NCBI GenBank assembly: GCA_934378145.1
Contig: CAKXXW010000007.1
Coordinates: forward strand, 17,643 to 81,642
Source: an uncultured Eubacteriales bacterium
GTDB lineage: Bacteria; Bacillota; Clostridia; Oscillospirales; CAG-272
Reading direction: 5' to 3'
Length of the DNA: 64,000 bases
The position numbers were made by a program, and so were the translations under genes. Positions 1 through 11,000 of the stretch are shown here, piece by piece (the stretch's first letter is position 1; every line of letters starts with the position of its first letter). Below the pieces are notes generated by a model. It had not been told where the DNA came from, searched no databases, and worked only from the letters and a program-made list of their open reading frames with translations.

Positions 1-34
1 ATTACTGTCAATACCCGGAGCGGCAAAAGAAGGC

Positions 35-63
35 TTGACAAATCACTCCTTATGTGTTATTAT
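35..63 (+). promoter_or_regulatory. Sigma-A-type promoter for the MBL-fold lipoprotein gene
   Basis: TTGACA at 35-40 and TATTAT at 58-63 are separated by 17 nt. Transcription would start near 70 and leave a leader of about 60 nt before the ATG at 132. Confidence 0.7.
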
Positions 64-131
64 TGATAATAAAGATTTTTATGATGCTGCTTTGTGAAAA
101 ATCAACAAATATCGGAAAGGTGTATTATTTT

Positions 132-2336
132 ATGAAAAAAGCATTGCTCGCACTCCTTATCGCGCTCGCGATACTTATTCCGACTCTTGTTGCCTGTAAC
201 GGTAATACGCCGGACGGCGGAGACGGAACGACGACCGGAGATGTCGTCGGGGTAGAAAAAACCTTTGACCTCACCGACTACCGCCTTGTAAGAGGTTTCA
301 AGCCGACTCCCTCGTCCGAGCTTATCAAGGGTATCGCTGATCTTCGCAATACGATACAGGACAAAATGGGCCTTGACCTTCGCTACACCGACGACTACCT
401 TGAGAACGGTGCCACCGAAGAGACTCAGACAAAGGAGATAGTCATAGGAAAGACCTCCCGCTCCGCCACCGCAGAGGTGCAGGAGAAGCTCACCGACGGC
501 TCGCGCTTCATAATCACGACGGTCGGCGAGAGGATAGTCATCCTCGGCACGAGCGATGAAGAAACGCTCAAGGGCGTCGAATATTTCAAGAAGAACTTCA
601 TCGAAAAGGGCAAGGACGGCAAATTCACCTACATAGACACCCTCTACTATATGAGCGATGCCACCCCGATCATCGACATCCTGAAGGACGGCAAGACCGA
701 TTTCAAGATCATATACATGGACGGTCTTGACAACAAGATAAACCTCTCCCCCGACGATAAAAACTACAAATACGACCGCCGCGACATCGAAGTCGAGTAC
801 GCTATGGCGATAGCGTCAAAGCTCAACGGATACGCAAAGAGCAAGACCGCCTTCAAGCTCGAAAGCGATTGGACACCTGCCGGATCCGAGCCGGATCCCA
901 CTACATTCGAGATAATAGTCGGCAGAAGCAACCGCCCCGAACTTGCGAAGGTAAAAGAGACCCTCGGATACGACGAATATACCGTATGTATGGAGGGCAA
1001 CAAGCTCATCGTCTTCGGATGGACCGCGACGACTCTCAAGCTCGCTTACGAGAAGGCGCTCACCGTTCTCAGTTCAATAGCCGTCGCCGACGATAACAAG
1101 AACTATACACTCTCGATCCCGCAGGACTACAAGAAGGTCGGCAAATACAGCGGCTGGCTCACCGACATCCCCGCTTTCAGAGAGGCGAAAGCCGATGCCT
1201 GCTACGACGCGAATAACGGAAACCTCGGTATGAAGTTCGAGAACGCGACCGCCGATGAGTACAAGGCTTTCTGCAAAAAGCTCACCGACGCCGGCTACAC
1301 TGCCGTTATGGAAAACGAAGCGGTAAACAATATCTTCAAGACCTTCACGAACGGCAAGAAGATGGTCCACACCTACTATGTCGACTACGACAAGGCGGTA
1401 AGGATCATCACGAGCAACAACGAGACCGTTCTCCCGAACACCACGCCGCAGAAGATCAAAAACAAGATCTGCGATATGTCGCTCACTCAGCTCGGACTCA
1501 ACTACTCAGCCGGAAACTTCGGTATGTGCTACATAATCACCCTTGAGGACGGCAGCTTCATCATCTACGACGGCGGCGGCTCGAACGGCGAAGACTACAT
1601 AAGACTCTACAATATGCTTGAAAAGCTCAACAAGCGCACCGACGGCATCCACATCGCGGCTTGGGTCATAACCCATATGCATTGGGATCACCACTCTGTA
1701 TTCAGACAGTTCGTCAACTCCTACAAGAACAAGATAAAACTTGAGCTTGTCGTCACAAATGTCGTAAACCAGAACGAAATGTACAACGGCTGGAATACCG
1801 ATAAGACCGGCGATACCGCGCTCCCGGACATCATTGCAGCCACCGGCGCAAAGCTCCTCAAGCCCCACACAGGTCAGTACTTCTATGTCAGGAATGTCAA
1901 GTGCGAGGTGCTTTACACGCACGAAGACCTCTTCCCCGACCCGATCCTCTACTTCAACAACACCTCGACCGTCACCCGTCTCACCCTCGGCAGTCAGACC
2001 ATGCTCCTCCTCGGAGATGTGCAGGTCGCGGGCTGCAATGTAATGGTTCCGATGTACGGCGATTACCTCAAATCCGACATAGTGCAGGTCGCTCACCACG
2101 GCGAGACCGGCGCGACAAAGGCTCTTTATGTAAAGGCTGCCCCGACCTTCCTCGTATGGCCCGTAAGCGCCTCACGCTACAACGAACAGACCGCAGGAAC
2201 CAGCAGCGGTGACCTCTATGTCGTTGACTACTACCTCAAGACGAATAAAAATATCCTTGATATAATCGTCGCCGATCAGAAAACGAAATTTATGCCTCTC
2301 CCCTACACGAAGGGCGCATGGAGTGCGCTCGAATGA
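132..2336 (+). CDS. Lipoprotein with C-terminal metallo-beta-lactamase-fold domain
   Basis: A 734-residue secreted lipoprotein. The ATG at 132 is preferred over an in-frame start at 54 because GGAAAGG lies 11 nt upstream (114-120) and the protein then begins with a lipoprotein signal, MKK, a hydrophobic run and the lipobox LVAC. Residues ~60-450 are alpha/beta sequence I cannot assign. Residues ~460-730 resemble the ComEC/Rec2-like metallo-beta-lactamase fold: H515-x-H517-x-D519-H520 (THMHWDHH) supplies the first metal ligands, and further His residues occur in VAHHGET. Family members are metal-dependent hydrolases; the substrate here is unknown. It is monocistronic, between its own promoter and a terminator. 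Being surface-anchored, it most likely acts outside the membrane. Confidence 0.8.
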   Translation: MKKALLALLIALAILIPTLVACNGNTPDGGDGTTTGDVVGVEKTFDLTDYRLVRGFKPTPSSELIKGIADLRNTIQDKMGLDLRYTDDYLENGATEETQTKEIVIGKTSRSATAEVQEKLTDGSRFIITTVGERIVILGTSDEETLKGVEYFKKNFIEKGKDGKFTYIDTLYYMSDATPIIDILKDGKTDFKIIYMDGLDNKINLSPDDKNYKYDRRDIEVEYAMAIASKLNGYAKSKTAFKLESDWTPAGSEPDPTTFEIIVGRSNRPELAKVKETLGYDEYTVCMEGNKLIVFGWTATTLKLAYEKALTVLSSIAVADDNKNYTLSIPQDYKKVGKYSGWLTDIPAFREAKADACYDANNGNLGMKFENATADEYKAFCKKLTDAGYTAVMENEAVNNIFKTFTNGKKMVHTYYVDYDKAVRIITSNNETVLPNTTPQKIKNKICDMSLTQLGLNYSAGNFGMCYIITLEDGSFIIYDGGGSNGEDYIRLYNMLEKLNKRTDGIHIAAWVITHMHWDHHSVFRQFVNSYKNKIKLELVVTNVVNQNEMYNGWNTDKTGDTALPDIIAATGAKLLKPHTGQYFYVRNVKCEVLYTHEDLFPDPILYFNNTSTVTRLTLGSQTMLLLGDVQVAGCNVMVPMYGDYLKSDIVQVAHHGETGATKALYVKAAPTFLVWPVSASRYNEQTAGTSSGDLYVVDYYLKTNKNILDIIVADQKTKFMPLPYTKGAWSALE

Positions 2337-2349
2337 CCCGATAAAAAGC

Positions 2350-2399
2350 AAAAAAGCTCTGCCTGTCTTCCGCATAGGAAGCTCAGGCAGGGCTTTTTT
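2350..2399. terminator. Bidirectional intrinsic terminator between lipoprotein gene and ribU
   Basis: A 15-bp stem (AAAAAGCTCTGCCTG against CAGGCAGGGCTTTTT, one G-U pair) continues inward as TTCC/GGAA. A-rich and T-rich flanks give a U-tract on both strands, so it can end the plus-strand lipoprotein gene and the minus-strand ribU. Confidence 0.8.
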
Positions 2400-2415
2400 A
2401 TGACCCGTTATTTAT

Positions 2416-3123
2416 TCAGTGACCGAAGAATCCGATGCTGCCCTTGAACACGACTACGAGCAGAACGGTGCAGACCGCGATCACGGCGACTGCGGAGATC
2501 AGAACGATTATCTCACGCTTTCCGAAGCGGTAGCTGCCGTCGCCTCCGTCCGAAACGCTCTCGGCGGGGATCGCCCGCGCCTTTCTGAGCGCCGTCGCCA
2601 GCGGCTTGTACAGCACAAGGACGAGTGCGGCGTTTATGACCGTCTTGATAAGGTTGAACGGCAGGAGCAGCGCGGGGATCATTCCGGCTATCGTACCTAC
2701 CGACATTCCCGTATAGATCGGCGTTATGAGCAGGTTCATAAGAAGCATAACTCCGGTCGTCAGCACGACCGAAAGCGTAAGCCCGACGACCGCACCCGAG
2801 AATGTCTTCTTCAGCTTCGGAATGTAAAAGTAGACAACACTGCCCGCGGCGGCAAAGGTCGCGCTCGCGATCGCGTTCATTATGAAGCCCCAGATGCCCG
2901 TCGAACTTACCGTGACCATCTCAAGCAGCGCCACAAGCACCGAGATCACACATCCGGCGACCGGTCCGTAGGCAAATGCCGCGACCGTGATGACCGCGTC
3001 CTTCGCGTCGAATGTCAGAAAGCCTCCGATGCCACCTATCTTCACGACAAAAAGGCTTGCATAAGCCAATGCCGCGAACATTGCAAGCGATGTATAGCGT
3101 CTGATACCGTATTTCTTAGTCAT
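2416..3123 (-). CDS. ribU: Riboflavin ECF transporter S component RibU
   Basis: A 235-residue polytopic membrane protein that binds riboflavin and works with a shared ECF module (EcfA, EcfA', EcfT), which is not encoded in this window. Recognised by RibU-like features: the N-terminal basic stretch followed by a first helix (LAMFAALAYA), the FDAKDAVITVAAFAYGPVAG segment and about six membrane helices. A seventh hydrophobic segment near the C terminus (IVLISAVAVIAVCTVLLVVV) is longer than in typical RibU. The ATG at 3123 (MTKKYG) is chosen over one at 3141 because GGGAGAG sits 6 nt upstream of it. An FMN riboswitch directly upstream confirms riboflavin-related regulation: high FMN should stop expression. 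Confidence 0.93.
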   Translation of the reverse strand: MTKKYGIRRYTSLAMFAALAYASLFVVKIGGIGGFLTFDAKDAVITVAAFAYGPVAGCVISVLVALLEMVTVSSTGIWGFIMNAIASATFAAAGSVVYFYIPKLKKTFSGAVVGLTLSVVLTTGVMLLMNLLITPIYTGMSVGTIAGMIPALLLPFNLIKTVINAALVLVLYKPLATALRKARAIPAESVSDGGDGSYRFGKREIIVLISAVAVIAVCTVLLVVVFKGSIGFFGH

Positions 3124-3155
3124 AAAAATCTCTCCCAACAAATAAATTTTGGAAG

Positions 3156-3182
3156 ATAAAAAAAGTCCCCTCCCGGGGAACA
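3156..3182 (-). terminator. Expression-platform terminator of the FMN riboswitch
   Basis: On the minus strand GTTCCCC pairs with GGGGAC around a GGGA loop, followed by seven U. It lies between the FMN aptamer and the ribU ribosome binding site, as in transcription-terminating RFN elements. Confidence 0.8.
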
Positions 3183-3188
3183 GGTTTT

Positions 3189-3299
3189 ATCTTTTCTCAT
3201 CCGGACTCTGACCGTCGGCACAGGAATCTCACCTGTTCGGCGCCTCTCGGCGTTAGCGGGCTTTACCGCCGGTATGGAATTTCACCAATCCCCAAAGAT
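3189..3299 (-). promoter_or_regulatory. FMN riboswitch (RFN element)
   Basis: Read on the minus strand, the conserved RFN blocks are present in order: GGGG then GGTGAAATTCC, ACCGGCGGT, AGCCCGC, AGGTGAGATTCC, GCCGACGGT, AGTCCGGATGAGA. P1 is closed by ATCTTT with AAAGAT. The downstream terminator and ribU make this a classic FMN-repressed riboflavin uptake unit. Confidence 0.96.
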
Positions 3300-3342
3300 C
3301 TGTGATCTTAAGTTTTTCGCGCTTTCCTCAAGGTCAAATGCC

Positions 3343-3378
3343 GTACAGGGACTGCCGCTTTCGCGGCAACCCCTGTAC
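3343..3378 (-). terminator. GNRA-capped hairpin at the 3' end of tuf
   Basis: On the minus strand GTACAGGG pairs with CCCTGTAC, followed by G-U and U-G wobbles and an inner stem TGCCGC/GCGGCA closed by a GAAA tetraloop. The wobbles and the tetraloop only make sense as minus-strand RNA. There is no U-tract on that strand; a six-T run lies on the other side (3379-3384). It may end or protect the tuf transcript, but is not a canonical intrinsic terminator. Confidence 0.5.
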
Positions 3379-3401
3379 TTTTTTGATCCTTAACGGTTCA
3401 A

Positions 3402-4604
3402 TTATGCAAGGATCTTCGAAACAACGCCCGATCCGACGGTTCTGCCGCCCTCACGGATAGCGAAACGAAGTCCCTCTTCCATAGCGATAGGTGTGATAAG
3501 CTCAACAGTCATATCAACATTATCGCCCGGACGGCACATATCGGTGCCTTCGGGAAGCTCGATAGTACCGGTAACATCGGTGGTTCTGAAGTAGAACTGA
3601 GGTCTGTATCCGGTTACGAAGGGCTTCTTACGGCCGCCTTCTTTTTCGGTCAGGCAGTAAACATGACCGACGAACTTGGTGTGCGGATGAACTGTGCCGG
3701 GCTTGCAGAGGACCTGGCCACGCTCGATGCCGTCCTTCGCTACGCCGCGAAGAAGAACACCGATGTTGTCGCCCGCCTCAGCCTGGGGCAGGAGCTTGTG
3801 GAACATCTCAACGCCGGTAACGACAGAGCTGCCCTTTTCTTCGGAAAGACCGACGATCTCGACAGCGTCGCCAACCTTAACGGTTCCGCGCTCGACACGA
3901 CCGGTAGCAACCGTTCCACGGCCGGAGATCGAGAAAACATCCTCGACAGGCATAAGGAAGGGCTTATCGGACTGACGCTCAGGGGTAGGAATATAGCTGT
4001 CAACAGCCTCCATCAGCTCCTTGATGCAAGCATACTCGGGAGCGTTGGGATCGGTGCTGGTCGACTCGAGGGCGTTACGGGCAGAGCCGCGGATGATCGG
4101 AATATCATCGCCCGGGAAGTCATAGGACGAGAGGAGGTCACGGACTTCCATCTCGACAAGGTCAAGGATCTCTTCGTCATCAACAAGGTCAGTCTTGTTC
4201 ATGAAAACGACGAGGGCAGGAACGCCGACCTGACGGGCAAGAAGAACATGCTCGCGGGTCTGGGCAAGAGGTCCGTCGGTACCCGCAACGACGAGGATAG
4301 CGCCGTCCATCTGTGCAGCACCGGTGATCATGTTTTTAACATAGTCAGCGTGTCCCGGGCAGTCAACATGCGCGTAGTGACGGTTTGCGGTCTCATACTC
4401 AACATGTCTCGAGTTGATCGTGATACCACGGGCTCTTTCCTCGGGGCAGTTGTCGATCTGGCTGTAATCAAGGAACTCAGACCCGTTTACGAGAGAGAGA
4501 TACTTCGTGATCGCAGCAGTAAGAGTAGTTTTACCGTGGTCAACGTGACCGATGGTACCAATGTTTACATGGGGCTTTGTACGCTCAAACGTCTGTTTTG
4601 CCAT
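3402..4604 (-). CDS. tuf: Elongation factor Tu
   Basis: A 400-residue GTPase that brings aminoacyl-tRNA to the ribosome. All G motifs are visible: GHVDHGKTT (P-loop), RGITIN (switch I), DCPGHADY (switch II) and NKTD. Domains 2 and 3 follow, including the C-terminal [13 protein letters not shown]. Length is normal. It is the last gene of the rpsL-rpsG-fusA-tuf block, 37 bp behind fusA, and is followed by a hairpin without a U-tract. No second tuf copy is present in the window. Confidence 0.98.
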   Translation of the reverse strand: MAKQTFERTKPHVNIGTIGHVDHGKTTLTAAITKYLSLVNGSEFLDYSQIDNCPEERARGITINSRHVEYETANRHYAHVDCPGHADYVKNMITGAAQMDGAILVVAGTDGPLAQTREHVLLARQVGVPALVVFMNKTDLVDDEEILDLVEMEVRDLLSSYDFPGDDIPIIRGSARNALESTSTDPNAPEYACIKELMEAVDSYIPTPERQSDKPFLMPVEDVFSISGRGTVATGRVERGTVKVGDAVEIVGLSEEKGSSVVTGVEMFHKLLPQAEAGDNIGVLLRGVAKDGIERGQVLCKPGTVHPHTKFVGHVYCLTEKEGGRKKPFVTGYRPQFYFRTTDVTGTIELPEGTDMCRPGDNVDMTVELITPIAMEEGLRFAIREGGRTVGSGVVSKILA

Positions 4605-4641
4605 TTGTAAAATCCTCCGATTATTATTTTAATTAAATTTT

Positions 4642-6711
4642 TCAGCGTGATGCAATGATTTTTTCCTGGATCGACTTCGGCACTTCTGCGAAGTGATCGG
4701 GTTCCATGGAATAGTTGCCGCGTCCCTGCGTCTTTGAACGCAGATCGGTGGCATATCCGAACATTTCGGACAGCGGGACCATCGCGGTGATCTCCTGCGC
4801 GCCCGTTACAGGCTCAATCGACTGGATCGCACCGCGGCGTGAGTTGAAGTCGCCGATAACATCGCCCATATAATCATCGGGAACGACGGTAACGACCTTC
4901 ATGATAGGCTCGGTGAGTACGGGGTCCGCCTTCTTCATAGCATCCTTGAACGCCATGGAACCGGCGATCTTGAATGCCATTTCGGACGAGTCGACCTCGT
5001 GATACGAGCCGTCGTAGAGCGTGACCTTCACATCAACGACATTGTAGCCCGCAAGCACACCCGAGCGCATAGCGCTCTGGATACCGGCGTCGACCGCAGG
5101 AATGAATTCCTTCGGGATCGCGCCGCCCGTGACGGCATTGACGAACTCGTAGCCCTTTCCGGGTTCGGAAGGCTCGATCGTGATCTTGACATGACCGTAC
5201 TGACCGTGACCGCCCGACTGACGGGCAAACTTGGTCTCCTGGTCGGCTTTCTTGCGGATGGTCTCCTTATAAGCGACCTGCGGTGCGCCTATATTCGCCT
5301 CAACATTGAACTCGCGGAGAAGTCTCTCGACGATGATCTCAAGGTGAAGCTCGCCCATTCCGGCGATGATCGTCTGACCGGTGTCCTGATCGGTGTAGGT
5401 CCTGAAGGTAGGATCCTCCTCCGCCAGCTTCTGAAGTCCGACGCCGAGCTTTTCCTGACCCGCGCGGGTCTTCGGCTCGATGGCGACTCTGATAACGGGC
5501 TCGGGGAATTCCATCTGCTCAAGGATGATGGGCTTCGTCTCATCGCAGAAGGTATCGCCCGTTGTGGTATTCTTTATACCGATAACGGCGGCGATGTCTC
5601 CGCTGTAAACGCCCTCGATGTCCTTACGCTCGTTGGCGTGCATCTGAAGGATACGACCGAAGCGCTCGCGCGCCCCCTTCGTTGAGTTATACGCTGTTTC
5701 GCCCGCCTTGATCGTTCCCGAATATACGCGGAAGAAGCAGAGTCTTCCGACATAGGGGTCGGTCATGATCTTGAACGCCAGAGCCGAGAAAGGCTCCGAG
5801 TCGCTCGCGCTGCGGGTGTCCTCCTCACCGGTCTGGGGATTTATACCCTTCACGGGAGGAATATCAAGCGGCGAGGGAAGGTACTCGACGATATTGTCAA
5901 GCAGCTTCTGAACGCCCTTGTTTCTGTACGATGTTCCGCACATAACGGGGACCATGGTGTTTGCGATCGTGGCTTTTCTGATAGCGGCGCGGATCTCGTC
6001 GACCGTGATCTCTTCCCCGTTGCAGAACTTCTCGAAAAGCTCTTCGTCGGTCTCGGCGGTAGCTTCGAGCATCTTTTCACGGTACTCGTTTGCAAGCTCG
6101 ACCATATCTTCCGGGATCGGCTCGATCCTCATATCCTTACCGAGTTCATCGTAGTAAACATCGGCTTCCATGTTTACGAGGTCGACAATGCCACGGAAGC
6201 TGTCCTCAGAACCGATAGGCAGTTGTACGGGAACGGGATTTGTGTGGAGCCTTTCCTTCATCATCGTGAGAACGCGGTAGAAGTTGGCTCCCATGATATC
6301 CATTTTGTTTACATACGCCATTCTCGGCACACCGTACTTGTTTGCCTGTCTCCAGACAGTTTCGGACTGCGGCTCGACTCCGCCCTTGGCGCAGAAGACG
6401 CAGACCGCTCCGTCAAGTACACGGAGCGAACGCTCGACCTCGACTGTAAAATCGACATGTCCCGGCGTATCTATGATATTTATGCGATGACCCTTCCAAT
6501 AGCAGGTAGTGGCAGCCGATGTGATCGTGATACCTCTCTCCTGCTCCTCTTCCATCCAGTCCATCGTTGCGGCACCCTCGTGGGTCTCGCCGAGCTTATG
6601 GGTCTTTCCGGTATAAAAGAGGATTCTCTCGGTCGTAGTGGTTTTGCCGGCATCGATATGAGCCATGATTCCGATGTTCCGGGTCCGCTCAAGTGAATAC
6701 TCCCTTGGCAT
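4642..6711 (-). CDS. fusA: Elongation factor G
   Basis: A 689-residue translocase GTPase. It starts [33 protein letters not shown], with the P-loop AHIDAGKT, switch [11 protein letters not shown], switch [10 protein letters not shown] and NKMD. Domains II to V follow, including domain [11 protein letters not shown] and the C-terminal [16 protein letters not shown] typical of fusA1-type EF-G. Length matches the family. It lies 30 bp downstream of rpsG and 37 bp upstream of tuf in the str operon. Confidence 0.98.
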   Translation of the reverse strand: MPREYSLERTRNIGIMAHIDAGKTTTTERILFYTGKTHKLGETHEGAATMDWMEEEQERGITITSAATTCYWKGHRINIIDTPGHVDFTVEVERSLRVLDGAVCVFCAKGGVEPQSETVWRQANKYGVPRMAYVNKMDIMGANFYRVLTMMKERLHTNPVPVQLPIGSEDSFRGIVDLVNMEADVYYDELGKDMRIEPIPEDMVELANEYREKMLEATAETDEELFEKFCNGEEITVDEIRAAIRKATIANTMVPVMCGTSYRNKGVQKLLDNIVEYLPSPLDIPPVKGINPQTGEEDTRSASDSEPFSALAFKIMTDPYVGRLCFFRVYSGTIKAGETAYNSTKGARERFGRILQMHANERKDIEGVYSGDIAAVIGIKNTTTGDTFCDETKPIILEQMEFPEPVIRVAIEPKTRAGQEKLGVGLQKLAEEDPTFRTYTDQDTGQTIIAGMGELHLEIIVERLLREFNVEANIGAPQVAYKETIRKKADQETKFARQSGGHGQYGHVKITIEPSEPGKGYEFVNAVTGGAIPKEFIPAVDAGIQSAMRSGVLAGYNVVDVKVTLYDGSYHEVDSSEMAFKIAGSMAFKDAMKKADPVLTEPIMKVVTVVPDDYMGDVIGDFNSRRGAIQSIEPVTGAQEITAMVPLSEMFGYATDLRSKTQGRGNYSMEPDHFAEVPKSIQEKIIASR

Positions 6712-6741
6712 AGATTGCTTTTTCTCCTATTCTGCGGCAGA

Positions 6742-7236
<495 letters not shown>

Positions 7237-7364
7237 TTATGAAATCACAGGTACTCAAAAGCATTCTTCTGTCAGTGCCCGGCTTGCTCTGCTTAAACAT
7301 TAAAGTTCAGCTCAAAAGGCGGGCTTGTCAGTGGTATGCTTATACCCTTTCTGCTCCCGAAGAA

Positions 7365-7784
7365 TTATTTCTTCTTTTTAGGAGCCTTTGCGCCGTACTT
7401 TGAACGGCTCTGCAGACGGTTCGCGACGCCCTGTGCATCGAGCGTACCGCGGATGATGTGGTAACGCACGCCAGGCAGGTCACGGACACGACCGCCCCTG
7501 ATAAGGACGACCGAGTGTTCCTGCAGGTTGTGTCCGATTCCCGGAATATACACCGTAGCCTCGAGACCGTTGGTAAGACGGACTCTCGCTATCTTACGGA
7601 GAGCGGAGTTAGGCTTCTTCGGGCTGGTCGTATACACTCTCGTGCAGACGCCTCTCTTCTGCGGTGAACTCAGGTCTGTCGGGGCATTTTCGAGAGAGTT
7701 GAAGCCCTTCTGAAGCACGGGGGCTTTGGACTTGTATGTCTTCTCGCTTCTGCCTTGTCTGACAAGTTGGTTGAATGTCGGCAT
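7365..7784 (-). CDS. rpsL: 30S ribosomal protein S12, with Arg at the K88-equivalent position
   Basis: A 139-residue decoding-centre protein, first gene of the str operon. AAAGGAGG lies 6 nt before the ATG. It carries the Gram-positive insertion after residue 25 ([16 protein letters not shown]), so numbering is shifted by 13 relative to E. coli. The [10 protein letters not shown] loop keeps both lysines (K56, K57), so the K43 site is wild type. The second streptomycin-related loop reads [13 protein letters not shown] instead of the usual [13 protein letters not shown]: codon CGT encodes Arg101, equivalent to E. coli K88. K88R is a known streptomycin-resistance substitution in other bacteria. 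Here it may be natural lineage variation. Confidence 0.97.
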   Translation of the reverse strand: MPTFNQLVRQGRSEKTYKSKAPVLQKGFNSLENAPTDLSSPQKRGVCTRVYTTSPKKPNSALRKIARVRLTNGLEATVYIPGIGHNLQEHSVVLIRGGRVRDLPGVRYHIIRGTLDAQGVANRLQSRSKYGAKAPKKKK

Positions 7785-7884
7785 TGTTTTCCTCCTTTCG
7801 GCAATACTTTAATGTTTATACAGACGCAAACCGAACGGTCTGCGATACTGCCATATTTTGGCTATCGCTCCAAAAATACATTTT

Positions 7885-7913
7885 ATTATATCATTTTGCC
7901 CGTCTTTTGTCAA
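7885..7913 (-). promoter_or_regulatory. Consensus sigma-A promoter of the str operon
   Basis: On the minus strand TTGACA (7908-7913) and TATAAT (7885-7890) are both perfect consensus with an exact 17-nt spacer. This would drive rpsL-rpsG-fusA-tuf independently of rpoBC. Confidence 0.9.
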
Positions 7914-8043
7914 GCGGACAAGCGGATGACTTATCTTTTTATCCGTTTTTTCTGCGTTTTGCACAAACGCGGAGACATCTTAATAAAATATTTACACAAT
8001 TTTGGCGCATATAAACAAAGCGAAGAAGCTCCTCTTTCTTGAC

Positions 8044-8077
8044 CTGTTGCCGCGGAGCATCAGCTCCGCGGCAACAG
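8044..8077 (-). terminator. Perfect 15-bp hairpin just after rpoC
   Basis: CTGTTGCCGCGGAGC pairs exactly with GCTCCGCGGCAACAG around a 4-nt loop, starting 10 nt after the rpoC stop. No U-tract follows on the minus strand. It probably marks the 3' end of the rpoBC message, by processing or factor-dependent termination. Confidence 0.55.
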
Positions 8078-8086
8078 ATTATTGTC

Positions 8087-11000
8087 TCAGCCGGCGATCG
8101 CACCGCTGTCGGGGGTCTCTCCGACGCCCTCGGTGTCGACTACGGTGATATTCTTGTAGCGATCCATACCGGTACCGGCAGGGATCAGCTTACCTATAAT
8201 GACATTCTCCTTGAGTCCGAGCAGGTTGTCGACCTTGCCCTTGATAGCCGCTTCGGTAAGGACCTTCGTGGTCTCCTGGAACGAAGCCGCGGACAGGAAG
8301 GACTCGGTCTGGAGCGCTGCCTTCGTGATACCGAGAAGTACGGGCGAGCCTTCCGCGACGGCAAGCTCGGCTCCCGTCTCGTCGGTCTTCTCGCCGGCGG
8401 CGAGGCGCTCTTCGACGATCTCGTTCTGCTCCTCAAACTCGTTGAGGTCGACGGTCGCGCCCTCAAGCAGCTCGGTGCTGCCCGGGAAGTCGACCTTCAT
8501 CTTTCTCGTCATCTGACGGCAGATGATCTCGATATGCTTATCGTTTACGCGCACATCCTGCGAACGGTATACCTTCTGTACCTCTTTGATAAGGTACTCA
8601 TAAACGGCGTCAAGTCCGAGGATGCGCATGATATCGGCAGGAGACTTGTTGCCCTCTGTAAGAGCCTGACCCTTCTCGACACGGTCGCCGTCGGCGATCG
8701 CAAGGCGCGTGCCGTAGGGTATCTGATACTTTCTGATCTCACCGTCGTCGGTGTTGATCGTGACCTCGTAGGCTCCGAACTCGGTCGGGGCGATATAAGC
8801 CAGACCCGATACCTCGCTCATAACGGCAGCCTTCTTCGGCGAGCGGGCTTCGAACAGCTCCTCGACACGGGGAAGACCCTGCGTGATATCCGAGCCGGCA
8901 ACGCCGCCCGAGTGGAAGGTTCTCATCGTAAGCTGAGTACCCGGTTCACCTATCGACTGAGCGGCTATGATACCGACAGCCTCGCCTATGCTGACAGGTC
9001 TTGCGAAAGCAAGGTCGTCGCCGTAGCAGTGAGCGCAGATACCGTGCTTCGCATGGCACTGAATGACCGAACGGATATAGACCTTTCCGATGCCTGCCTC
9101 GACGATCTTTGCGATGATCTCGTCATTGATCCTTGTATCGTCCTCTGCGATGACCTCACCGGTCTTCGGGTTGACGATGGGACCCATAGTATATCTGCCG
9201 CGGATGCGGTCTTCAAGCGATTCGAGCGCCTTCGGTGCAAGCTCGATCTCGGTAAGTCCCGACTCGCGGAGCTGCTTTTCCATGCCCGAGGTGATAAGGG
9301 TGAGCGCGCCGACGATGATCTCTCCGGTCTTCGGATCCTTGACATCGAATGCCGAGTAGTTTCCGGCGAGCTTTTCGGGGGACGAGAGGTCGAAGGCAGA
9401 GGTCTCGTTGCGGTCGAAGATCGCATTGACCCACGCGCCCTTCTTCGTGTCGCACTTCTCCTCCCTGACGATGACATCCTGCGATACATCGACAAGACGG
9501 CGGGTAAGGTAACCCGAGTCTGCGGTACGGAGAGCCGTATCCGACAGCGATTTACGCGAACCCTTTGCGCCCATGAAGTATTCGAGTATATTAAGACCCT
9601 CACGGAAGTTCGACTTGATCGGTATCTCAAGGGTCTTACCGTTTGTAGCGAACATAAGTCCGCGCATACCGGCGAGCTGATACATCTGTTTTACGGAACC
9701 ACGGGCTCCGGAATCGGACATTATCTTGATCGGGTTGTAGCGGTCGAATCTGTTAAGAAGCGCCGTAGTAACATCCTTTGTGGTCTGTTCCCAGATCTTT
9801 ATGACGCTGTTATAGCGCTCAGTCTCGGAAAGTTCACCGCGGTTGAAGTGCTTTATGACCTTGCCGACCTTCTTTTCGGATTCGGCGATGATGTCCTTCT
9901 TCTCGTCGGGGATCGTCATATCGTAGACCGAGATCGAGATAGCGGCCTTTGTCGAATACTTGTAGCCCATCTCCTTGATGGAGTCAAGGATCTCGGCGGT
10001 CTGCGCGGTATCGTAATGCTTCGCGCACTTATCGACTATCTGGCTGAGTTCCTTCTTCGTGACGACGAAGGCTACCTCAAGCGCGAATTCATTGCCGGGC
10101 TTCGTACGGTCGACAAACCCGAGGTCCTGCGGCAGGGGCTTATTGTAGATAAGTCTGCCGAGTGTTACGGCATTCGGTCCGGTCATAACGCGCTTTTCGC
10201 CGTTCTCGCCGGTCTCGACACCGATAAGCTCGGTCTTCTCGACTCCGCCGATCTTCTTTGTATATCTGACCGCGATAGGCGCATGGAGTCCTATCTGATG
10301 CTCCTCGTAAGCCATGACAGCCTCGTCGAAGTCGCGGAAGACGCGACCCGTTCCGGGCTCTTCGGGCTTCACTATCGTGAGGTAGTAGGAGCCGAGGATC
10401 ATGTCCTGTGTAGGAACGGTAACGGCGTTACCGTCAACGGGCTTCAGAAGGTTGTTGGCCGAGAGCATGAGGAATCTCGCCTCAGCCTGCGCCTCGGAGG
10501 ACAGCGGCACATGGACCGGCATCTGGTCGCCGTCGAAGTCGGCGTTGAATGCGGTACATACCAGCGGGTGGAGCTTTATGGCACGACCCTCGACAAGCAC
10601 CGGCTCGAAAGCCTGTATCGAAAGTCTGTGCAGTGTGGGAGCGCGGTTCAGAAGGACCGGATGCTCCTTGATGACATTTTCGAGAGCGTCCCATACGGGG
10701 GGATTCTCGTAAGCCTTCTCGATCTTCTTCTGCGCGTCCTTGACATTCGTCGCCTTCTGCATTTCGACAAGGCGCTTTACGACGAAGGGCTTGAATAGTT
10801 CGAGAGCCATTTCCTTCGGCAGACCGCACTGATAGATCTTCAGCGAAGGTCCGACGACGATGACCGAACGGCCCGAATAGTCGACACGCTTACCGAGAAG
10901 GTTCTGACGGAAGCGTCCCTGCTTACCGCGGAGCATCTCGGAGAGCGACTTGAGCGGACGGTTCGAGGGGCCCGTGACGGGCTTTCCGCGTCTGCCGTTG

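Larger units (their letters stand above)
7785..8086. other. rpoC-rpsL intergenic region with strong promoter
   Basis: About 300 bp without a gene. It holds the rpoC 3' hairpin (8044-8077), a consensus promoter for the str operon (7885-7913) and a leader of about 95 nt with a small stem (GCAGACCG/CGGTTTGC). Many Firmicutes have an L7Ae-type ribosomal gene here; none is present. Confidence 0.8.

Noticed and set aside
8039..10798. A 919-codon open frame on the plus strand opposite rpoC, and an 892-codon frame at 11225-13903 opposite rpoC/rpoB
   Set aside because: They mirror the codons of rpoBC in GC-rich sequence, have no ribosome binding sites, and read as Arg/Leu/Asp-rich text with no family resemblance.
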